Shown here: positions 7,023 through 13,117 of the stretch, one piece after another
How the letters are laid out: every line of letters begins with the position of its first letter
Position numbering within the stretch: position 1 is the first letter of the stretch
From: Candidatus Moraniibacteriota bacterium
Lineage (GTDB): Bacteria; Patescibacteriota; Minisyncoccia; CAIUEV01
Direction: 5' to 3'
Length of the DNA stretch: 17,020 nt
NCBI GenBank assembly: GCA_016867255.1
Contig: VGKB01000014.1
Span: forward strand, 1 to 17,020
Program-made: the position numbers and the translations under genes
The notes under the pieces: generated by a model
The model's input: only the letters and a program-made list of their open reading frames with translations
Databases searched by the model: none
Told to the model about the DNA's origin: nothing

Positions 7023-7376
7023 TTATTGATGATCAATATCGTCCGAAGGGACAAAAACGATGACTGTCCCGTCTTTTTTCACTGTTGCCAAAGCTTTTAT
7101 GGAGAAATTATCTCTCCGGCAGGCAGTGCAGGTTTCCATGTCAGGATATCCTTTGCCGTTGACTATGCGGCTGAGGAAACACTCACTGCATATTTCATTG
7201 GTAATTACTTTGGAACAGTTTAGTAGCGAAGCAACCATCTTCCGAAATTCCTCAGGACCGATTCCTTTGATGGATGGCTCGCCGTTTGGCAGGAGACAGC
7301 CCACTTTAGACGGTTTTATAAAAACCGCCCTTCCTTCTTGTCCCGCAACCAGAACTTCAAGATCACGCAAGATCAT
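7023..7376 (-). CDS. Protein of unknown function with CxxC/CxxC motif, encoded inside the 23S helix 63 insertion
   Basis: Not recognised. The ATG at 7376 (117 aa) is chosen because AAGGAGG ends five bases before it; a second in-frame ATG directly upstream (7379) is only two bases from the Shine-Dalgarno. The product is alpha/beta-like, not the all-helical bundle of known 23S intervening-sequence proteins. Numbered from this start, the Cys residues are 27, 54, 63, 66, 83 and 86; CSEC (63-66) and CTAC (83-86) form a likely zinc ribbon. N-terminal residues 1-30 (DLEVLVAGQEGRAVFIKP) and C-terminal KKDGTVIVFVPSDD look like beta strands; the middle EEFRKMVASLL is a helix. No HNH, LAGLIDADG or GIY-YIG motif. 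It shares its strand with the rRNA, so expression would require translating rRNA precursor or an excised fragment. Confidence reflects that it is a gene, not its role. Confidence 0.65.
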   Translation of the reverse strand: MILRDLEVLVAGQEGRAVFIKPSKVGCLLPNGEPSIKGIGPEEFRKMVASLLNCSKVITNEICSECFLSRIVNGKGYPDMETCTACRRDNFSIKALATVKKDGTVIVFVPSDDIDHQ

Positions 7377-7381
7377 CATAA

Positions 7382-7388
7382 CCTCCTT
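7382..7388 (-). promoter_or_regulatory. Strong Shine-Dalgarno of the helix 63 gene
   Basis: The RNA reads AAGGAGG, then TTATG and the chosen ATG. Most genes in this window have no Shine-Dalgarno, so a near-perfect one inside an rRNA gene is strong evidence that the frame is translated. Confidence 0.75.
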
Positions 7389-8665
7389 ACATCCTTGATT
7401 TAACTCAATTTTATGGAAGTTTCCTTCCCATCTTCTAACTCCCCAGGACCGGCAGGTCTTATTCCGAAGTTACGACCGCTGTTTTGCCGAGTTCCTTAAG
7501 AAGGGTTTTCCCGTTCGCCTGAGGCTACTCGCCTCGCTTACCTGTGTCGGTTTTAAGTACGGATGTCTATTGCAAATTTAGAAGTTTTTCCCGGAAGCTT
7601 GCTCGTTTCCGTTGGGGCCGCTTGCGCTTTCCTTCCCTCTTTTCCTCGGAATGTTGTCTCGCGGATTTGCCTGCGAAACTTCCTCAAAAAAGAGACGCCA
7701 ATCCAATAAGGCGCGGAAACTACAAAACTTCGTCACTCCAAATAATGTAAGCAATAGGCAGGGCAGGAATATTAACCTGCTGTCCATCAACTACGCCTTT
7801 CGGCCTCGCCTTAGGACCGCCTAACCCTGAGCTGATTGACATCGCTCAGGAAACCTTAAGCTTACGGCGTACCAGGATTTCACCGGTATTGCGGTTACTT
7901 ATGCCGGCATTCTCACTTCATTGCGCTCCACCCCGCCTCACGGCGGAACTTCAGCGCGCAAAGAACGCTCTCCTACCCCCTGTACCAAACGGTACAGGGC
8001 CGCAGTTTCGGTATTGCGCTTAGCCCCGTTATATTTTTGGCGCGAAACCCCGTAGGCTAGTGAGCTGTTACGCACTCTTTGAATGAATGGCTGCTTCTAA
8101 GCCAACATCCTAGCTGTTTTCGGAATTTCACATCCTTTTCCACTAAGCGCGCTCTCCAAGTCACTGAAGACTCGGTGAGCTCCGCCGAAGAGGCGGAAAA
8201 TTTGGGGACCTTAACTGGCGGTCAGGGTTGTTTCCCTTTTGTCTATGAAGCTTAGCCCTCACAGACTGACTCGTAAGACTAACGACTGGGTATTCGGAGT
8301 TTGGTTGAACAGATTAGGCAAAAGCCACATCCGCTCATCCAGTAGCTCTACCTCCCAGCGCCGATTCTTACGGCTATCCCAAGAGATATTTCGGAGAGAA
8401 CCAGCTATTACCGGGCTCGATTGGAATTTCTCCTCTAGCCACCACTCATCCCCGAGTGTTGCACAGCTCGTGGGTTCGGGCCTCCGCATGGTGTTACCCA
8501 TACTTCACCCTGGTTATGGCTAGCTCGCCCGGTTTCGGGTATATTTCAAACAACTTAGCGCCGAGTTACGACTCGCTTTCGCTACGACTCCCCCGCCAAA
8601 GGTGGGTTAGTCTCGCTATTTAAAATAACTCGCCGGCTCGTTCTGCAAAAAGCACGCAGTCACCA

Positions 8666-8772
8666 TCCTTCGCTCTCTACTTCGTTTCGAGCTACGGAAT
8701 GGCTTCGCCCCCTTATTCTAAATCGGGAGCAAAGCTGTTCCGAAGCTTTGAAGCGAAGCAAAAAGCGAAGGA
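8666..8772 (-). other. Helix 25 expansion in 23S rRNA
   Basis: Between the conserved GAGTAGGAGC and GTGACTGCGTGC segments, where E. coli has a short loop near position 545, this gene has about 107 extra bases. They are bounded by a 9-base inverted repeat, TCCTTCGCT (8666-8674) and AGCGAAGGA (8764-8772). Helix 25 is a classic site of intervening sequences in bacterial 23S rRNA. No reading frame of note. Confidence 0.7.
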
Positions 8773-8829
8773 CAGCTCCTACTCGTTGTAAGCGTATGGT
8801 TTCAGGATCTATTTCACTCCCCTTACCGG

Positions 8830-8875
<46 letters not shown>

Positions 8876-9473
8876 AAAGAGTATTTAGCCTTACCGGAAT
8901 AGTACCGGCAGATTCACACGAAGTTCCACTGGCATCGTGCTACTTAAGAATAGAAACTCAAGAGTTTTAAAGGTTTTCGTTTACGGGACTTTTACCCTCT
9001 TTGGTCGGGCTTTCCAGCCGCATTCAACTAACCTTCAGTTTTTTTTACTCCTGCCCCGCCCTTCGAGAAGGGAGGGGGCGTTTTCTATCTTGCAACCCTC
9101 TTGAAATAAAGTCTTTGTTCCTGCGCGGAAGCGAGTTTAAAACTCGTCTCCGCAAGGAACAAGATTAAAATTTCTTGAGTTTAGGCTTCTCCCCGTTCGC
9201 TCGCCACTACTTGGGGAATACTTAATTAGTTCCTTTTCCTCCGGTTACTGAGATGTTTCACTTCACCGGGTGCGCTTCGTTATTCTATGAATTCAAATAA
9301 CGATAATCCGACATTACTCGGACTGGGTTGCCCCATTGGGAGATCTCCGGATCAACGCCTGCTGGCGGCTCCCCGAAGCTTATCGCAGCTAACCGCGTCC
9401 TTCTTCGCCTCTTTGCACCAAGGCATCCACCGTACGCCCTTACACACTACCGCATTTCCGTAAATATGTTTGG

Positions 9474-9496
9474 ATCCTCCGGTCAAGCCGGAGGAT
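9474..9496. repeat. REP-like GC-rich palindrome
   Basis: ATCCTCCGG (9474-9482) and CCGGAGGAT (9488-9496) form a perfect 9-bp hairpin with a TCAAG loop; GA and TGAC flank it. It resembles dispersed palindromes of the type TCATCC...CTTGACC...GGATCC known in many bacterial intergenic regions. It is much richer in GC than the leader around it and lies 21 bases before the 23S 5' end. Confidence 0.55.
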
Positions 9497-9544
9497 GACA
9501 AACAATTTTATCTGACTAGCAATCTTAGTTAGATTTTGATGCTT

Positions 9545-9570
9545 GGCACGAACCACAAAGGGTCCATGCC
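9545..9570 (-). other. Leader hairpin directly downstream of boxA
   Basis: RNA GGCATGGACC (9570-9561) pairs with GGTTCGTGCC (9554-9545) over 10 bp with two G·U pairs; the loop is CTTTGT. It begins four bases after the boxA-like site. It may play a boxB/boxC-like role or shape processing; this is inference. Confidence 0.5.
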
Positions 9571-9573
9571 ACC

Positions 9574-9589
9574 AAATTGTTAAAGGGCA
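9574..9589 (-). promoter_or_regulatory. boxA-like rRNA antitermination site
   Basis: On the rRNA strand the sequence is TGCCCTTTAACAATTT, one base different from the E. coli rrn boxA core TGCTCTTTAACAA. boxA recruits NusB/NusE (S10) so that polymerase ignores termination while making rRNA. Its place before an isolated 23S gene fits a self-standing rRNA transcription unit. Confidence 0.75.
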
Positions 9590-9719
9590 AAAAACCAAGC
9601 GGCAAAAACAAAACCTTGCTTTTATCGCTAGGCTTTTTGTGAGAATTCAGGAGATTTTGAAAGTTTGGTTACGTTATCCCCTGAAGGTCAGAAATATTCA
9701 TTGAGAAGTAAAGTTAAAG

Positions 9720-9748
9720 ATTATTCCCTTAATCATTCCTGTAAACAA
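9720..9748 (-). promoter_or_regulatory. Candidate 23S promoter
   Basis: On the minus strand TTGTTT (9748-9743) and AATAAT (9725-9720) are 17 bases apart, a fair sigma-70-type match, with the boxA site about 130 bases downstream. A nearby alternative, TTGACT and TATAAG, has only a 14-base spacer. Weak evidence; transcription could also read in from yidC. Confidence 0.25.
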
Positions 9749-9789
9749 CTTATAATGTTTTTTTAATTAGTCAAATTTTCACTGTTTTC

Positions 9790-10626
9790 CTATTTCTCGT
9801 TTCTATTTAACATATGCTGTTGTCCAATCATAAGTAAAGTTGAAGTTACCCAATAGAGCGCCAAACCGGCGGGGAAAGTGAGTCCGATAAAGACTGTCAG
9901 AAGCGGAAAGAAATAAAGCATTTGTTTCTGCATCATCTCGGCCATTTCGCCGGCCATATCAGGGCTTTCGGCTTCTCTTTTCCCATTTCCCGCTTGCCCG
10001 GACGACCCGGTCGGACGGGCTTCTTGTTTCTTTTTTTCCGTCATTTTCATCATGTGTTTGGTCTGGAAGAACTGGGCGGCGCCAGCAACGAGAGCCAGCA
10101 CTACTCCTCCCGCGTTTAAGATCTCTATCCCCTTGCCTAAATTAAGTTTTATGAGTTCCGAAAAGTTCACATTGGCGCTTTTTTGGCCCAAGTCAAACAA
10201 ATCCAGAAAGCCGGTGTCAATTTTTCCCGGGTGAGGGATAAAACCGTAAAGCTGCCCCTGATCCAAACTGCCAAGACCGGCAATCAATACGCGGTAGAGC
10301 GCAATAAAAATAATTATTTGCACGATCATCGGCAGGCAGCCGGAAGCGGGATTAAAATTGTGCTCCTTATAGAGCGCCATCATTTCCTGGGTAAGTTTTT
10401 CCTTGTCGTTCTTGTGTTTTTCCTGCAATTCTTTGAGTTTTGGCTGAATTTGCTTCAGTTTTTTCTGGTGCACAAGCGACTGTTTGGCAATCGGATAAAG
10501 AATCAGCCGGACAATTACGGTTACTGCGATGATGGCAATGCCAAAATCCCCGAAGATGTTGTAGAAAAACACCAAGAGATTTAGTAGTGGGCGGTAGAGA
10601 ATTTCGTTATACAAAGTGCCAAACAT
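9790..10626 (-). CDS. yidC: YidC/Oxa1 family membrane protein insertase
   Basis: Seen: 278 aa, the short YidC core without the large periplasmic domain of E. coli YidC and without a lipoprotein signal. It begins LYNEILYRPLLNLLVFFYNIFGDFG, typical of compact YidC, with the conserved positive Arg in the first core span (VIVRLILYP, Arg40). Then come a charged cytoplasmic helical hairpin (about 50-92), a span near 97-117, a span near 172-190, a charged linker (195-235) and the two closely spaced last spans (237-270; TFPAGLALYWVTSTLL is the usual signature). Role: inserts and folds membrane proteins, alone or with SecYEG. The ATG at 10626 lacks a Shine-Dalgarno. Upstream it is divergent from gyrB; downstream on its strand is the 23S gene. 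The rpmH-rnpA neighbours common for yidC are absent. Confidence 0.95.
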   Translation of the reverse strand: MFGTLYNEILYRPLLNLLVFFYNIFGDFGIAIIAVTVIVRLILYPIAKQSLVHQKKLKQIQPKLKELQEKHKNDKEKLTQEMMALYKEHNFNPASGCLPMIVQIIIFIALYRVLIAGLGSLDQGQLYGFIPHPGKIDTGFLDLFDLGQKSANVNFSELIKLNLGKGIEILNAGGVVLALVAGAAQFFQTKHMMKMTEKKKQEARPTGSSGQAGNGKREAESPDMAGEMAEMMQKQMLYFFPLLTVFIGLTFPAGLALYWVTSTLLMIGQQHMLNRNEK

Positions 10627-10860
10627 TGATAAGGTTTATTTGATTTGTGATAATTCTTAACTTACACCAAAAAAATAAAACGCCAAAAAATGAAGCTGAT
10701 TATTGTTTACACATTCATATAATATTTCGGAGATTTTTGTTTTGTGATATTTTGGAAAGGTCGTTTTTCGGATAGTGAAATAGTTGATTATTTAGAATAA
10801 ATTGATGATAATGGCAATAGTTTATTATCAACATTCAACTTTCCTAACTCTCTATTTTTT
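10627..10860. other. Divergent yidC-gyrB intergenic region
   Basis: An AT-rich 234-base region that must carry promoters for both genes. A TATAAT is present on the plus strand at 10718-10723 but without a good -35. One near-DnaA-box (TTATCAACA, around 10824-10832) is present alone, not as a cluster. I see no gene or hairpin of note. Confidence 0.4.
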
Positions 10861-12942
10861 ATGACTTCAAAACAACGGGCTTCGGCTGAATACACAGCGA
10901 AACAAATTCAGGTGCTCAAAGGATTGGAACCGGTGCGAAAACGCCCGGGGATGTACATCGGCGGAACCGGCGAAGAGGGTCTGCATCATCTCATTTGGGA
11001 AGTGGTGAATAACTCCATTGATGAAGCGCTGGCGGAGCATTGTAAAAACATAACCGTGAAACTACTGCCGGGGAATCAAGTGTCCGTTATTGACGACGGG
11101 CGCGGCATTCCGGTGGAAATCCATCCCCAGACCAAGAAATCAACTCTGGAAACTGTGATGACCACTCTTCACGCCGGTGGAAAATTCGGCGGCGGCGGGT
11201 ATAAGGTTTCCGGCGGTCTTCACGGAGTGGGAGTTTCGGTGGTGAACGCGCTTTCCGAGAACTTGAAGGCGATTATCAATAAAGACGGCAGCGTCTGGGA
11301 GCAGGAATACAAAAGAGGAAAACCAGTGAGCGCGGCGAAAAAGGTTGGCAAGTCCCAAGCCACCGGCACGGAGATAGTTTTTACTCCCGATCCGCGAGTT
11401 TTTTTGGAAATCCGCTGGAACAAAGAAAAAATCTTGGAATACTTACGCCATCAGGCGTACCTGACGCACGGGATAAAGATAACATTTATAGACATAAGAA
11501 ACGAGGAGCTCGCTCACCCGGATGACCCGATTGGGCGAGAAGAGCGTGACAAAGAAGAAAAGAAAGGAGCTTCTGAAGCGGCAAATACCTACACTTTTTA
11601 TTTTGAGGGAGGAATCATTACTTACCTTAAGACGCTCAACTTTGGAAAAGAAGTGAAAAATGAACCAATTTACATTAATCGTAAAGAGGATAGCACGGAG
11701 GTAGAAGTATCTTTACAGTATAATGATGGCCTCAAGAGCAAAATTTTGCCTTTTACCAACAATATTCTAAACCCGGGAGGGGGGACGCACTTAACCGGTT
11801 TTCGTTCCGCTCTTACCCGGGTGCTCAACGATTACGCCAAAAAACAGGGGTGGGTAAAGAAAAAAGAAGAGACTCTTTCGGCCGATGATGTGATTGAAGG
11901 ATTAGTGACGATAGTCTCCATAAGGATGTCCGGCTCCCCTCAATTTGAAGGCCAGACGAAGGATAAGCTTGGTAACCCGGAAATTAAGGGAATTGTTTAC
12001 CGGATCGTAAAGGCAGGCCTGGAAGAATATTTGGAGGAACACCCCCAAGACGCGCGGCAGATTTTAGGCAAATGCCTGTTGGCGGCCAAAGCTAGAAGGG
12101 CAGCCAAAGCGGCGCGTGACACGGTGATCAGAAAAGGCGCTATGGAGGGGATGACTTTGCCGGGGAAACTGGCCGATTGTTCTTCGCGCGACAAGGAAGA
12201 ATGCGAACTTTACATTGTGGAGGGAGATTCCGCCGGGGGCTCGGCCAAACAGGGACGCGATCGCCGCTATCAGGCGATTTTACCACTGCGGGGCAAGATT
12301 CTCAATGTGGAAAAAGCCCGCATTGACAAAATGCTTTCCTCCGAGGAAATAAAAAACTTGATAATTGCTTTGGGCACCGGCATTGGAGATCAGACGGACC
12401 AGTCCAAACTACGCTATAACCGGATTATTATTATGACGGATGCTGACGTGGACGGGGCGCATATCCGTACCTTACTTCTAACCTTTTTTTATCGGAATTT
12501 TGATTTTTTAATTACCGCCGGGCATCTTTATATCGCTCAGCCGCCACTCTTTAAGATTAGCAGGGGAAAGGAAGCCCGTTATGCTTTTTCCGATAAAGAA
12601 AGAGATGAAATAATTAAGAATATTCAAGCTATAGTTCCCAGTAATAAGTACCAAGTTCTCAATAAGGATAAGGTAGAAGAAAGGAAAAGTCTTAACGCTG
12701 GAAACTTAGTACCGGAAGCTTCCAATGTTAATATCCAGCGCTATAAAGGTCTTGGAGAAATGAACCCGGACCAGTTGTGGGAAACTACCATGAACCCGGA
12801 AAAAAGAGTAATGCTGAAAGTAACTATGGAGGACGCTGAGAGAGCCAATGAAACTTTTGAGACTTTAATGGGATCAGAAGTTGATCCCCGCCGCCAATTT
12901 ATTCAAAGAAAGGCAAAAGAAGTGAAAAATTTGGATATCTAG
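10861..12942 (+). CDS. gyrB: DNA gyrase subunit B
   Basis: Seen: 693 aa, the usual length for gram-positive-like GyrB. The GHKL ATPase domain has EVVNNSIDEA (Glu47, Asn51), IDDGRGIP (78-84), and GGLHGVGVSVVNALS. After the transducer comes the TOPRIM domain with YIVEGDSAGGSAKQGRDR (Glu454), PLRGKILNVEKA, and MTDADVDGAHI (Asp527, Asp529, Asp531), the metal-binding and DNA-cleavage residues. It ends with QRYKGLGEMNPDQLWETTM and MGSEVDPRRQFI as in GyrB. Role: ATP-driven introduction of negative supercoils with GyrA, in the cytoplasm on DNA. ParE cannot be excluded by motif alone, but GyrB is far more likely in a reduced genome. The ATG at 10861 lacks a Shine-Dalgarno. The gene is followed by a folded intergenic element; gyrA is not in the window. 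Confidence 0.95.
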   Translation: MTSKQRASAEYTAKQIQVLKGLEPVRKRPGMYIGGTGEEGLHHLIWEVVNNSIDEALAEHCKNITVKLLPGNQVSVIDDGRGIPVEIHPQTKKSTLETVMTTLHAGGKFGGGGYKVSGGLHGVGVSVVNALSENLKAIINKDGSVWEQEYKRGKPVSAAKKVGKSQATGTEIVFTPDPRVFLEIRWNKEKILEYLRHQAYLTHGIKITFIDIRNEELAHPDDPIGREERDKEEKKGASEAANTYTFYFEGGIITYLKTLNFGKEVKNEPIYINRKEDSTEVEVSLQYNDGLKSKILPFTNNILNPGGGTHLTGFRSALTRVLNDYAKKQGWVKKKEETLSADDVIEGLVTIVSIRMSGSPQFEGQTKDKLGNPEIKGIVYRIVKAGLEEYLEEHPQDARQILGKCLLAAKARRAAKAARDTVIRKGAMEGMTLPGKLADCSSRDKEECELYIVEGDSAGGSAKQGRDRRYQAILPLRGKILNVEKARIDKMLSSEEIKNLIIALGTGIGDQTDQSKLRYNRIIIMTDADVDGAHIRTLLLTFFYRNFDFLITAGHLYIAQPPLFKISRGKEARYAFSDKERDEIIKNIQAIVPSNKYQVLNKDKVEERKSLNAGNLVPEASNVNIQRYKGLGEMNPDQLWETTMNPEKRVMLKVTMEDAERANETFETLMGSEVDPRRQFIQRKAKEVKNLDI

Positions 12943-12961
12943 TTAAATTTGATACTTTTTC

Positions 12962-13092
12962 GCGGAAAATTTTTCTTCAAAGACACAGCAATTTTTCCGG
13001 CGAAAATTGCTGCTCCGTCCTCGGCTTGCAACCCCTCTCCGTGGGGACCGAACTTGCAAGCCTGCGGAGTCTTTTCAGAAAAAATTTTCCGC
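12962..13092. repeat. Folded intergenic element: long inverted repeat enclosing two hairpins
   Basis: An outer stem joins 12962-12984 (GCGGAAAATTTTTCT and then AAAGAC) with 13069-13092 (GTCTTT and AGAAAAAATTTTCCGC), with a one-base bulge and a small mismatch. Inside are AGCAATTTT/AAAATTGCT (12987-13011, 7-base loop) and a second arm: CTCCG/CGGAG (13013-13017 with 13065-13069), GGCTTGCAA/TTGCAAGCC (13023-13031 with 13054-13062), CCCC/GGGG (13032-13035 with 13043-13046). It fills most of the gyrB-uvrD gap. It may be a terminator, a small structured RNA, or a non-autonomous (MITE-like) element; I cannot choose. Confidence 0.7.
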
Positions 13093-13117
13093 TCAATAAA
13101 AACGCAAGTCTTATTTT

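Larger units (their letters stand above)
6912..7436 (-). other. Large insertion capping 23S helix 63 (intervening-sequence-like)
   Basis: Conserved 23S sequence on both sides (near E. coli 1700 and 1750) closes into a stem: AGAAGATGGGAAGGAA in the RNA (7421-7436) pairs with TTCCTTCCC and TCCCATCTTCT (6912-6931), with a four-base bulge. Inside lie 489 bases (6932-7420) with no group I core and no intron borders. They hold a gene with a Shine-Dalgarno, an 8-bp hairpin after its stop (TTCCTCGA and TCGAGGAA, 6990-7012), and a GCGGTT/AACCGC hairpin (6941-6967). Neither hairpin has a U tract, as needed if rRNA transcription passes through. This geometry matches rRNA intervening sequences that are cut out by RNase III without rejoining, rather than spliced. 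Whether it is removed here is unknown. Confidence 0.85.
9454..9789 (-). other. 23S leader region between yidC and the rRNA
   Basis: These 336 bases follow the yidC stop and precede the 23S 5' end on the same strand. They contain, in transcript order, a possible promoter (9720-9748), a boxA-like site (9574-9589), a 10-bp hairpin (9545-9570), a REP-like palindrome (9474-9496) and the 5' half of the processing stalk (9446-9462). There is no 16S rRNA and no tRNA in it. Confidence 0.7.

Noticed and set aside
7023..7376. S23-type four-helix intervening-sequence protein
   Set aside because: The predicted product has beta-rich ends and a CxxC/CxxC pair and lacks the long amphipathic helices of that family.
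6932..7420. Third group I or group II intron
   Set aside because: No P, Q, R or S elements, no GUGYG start or domain V; the insertion is bounded by a helix rather than by splice-site pairing.
9541..9600. tRNA gene in the 23S leader (GGTTCGTGCC looks like a T-arm)
   Set aside because: The bases pair instead in a simple 10-bp hairpin; no anticodon arm, D-arm or acceptor stem.
10627..10860. Replication origin between yidC and gyrB
   Set aside because: Only one imperfect DnaA box and no dnaA or dnaN nearby. AT-richness alone is not enough.
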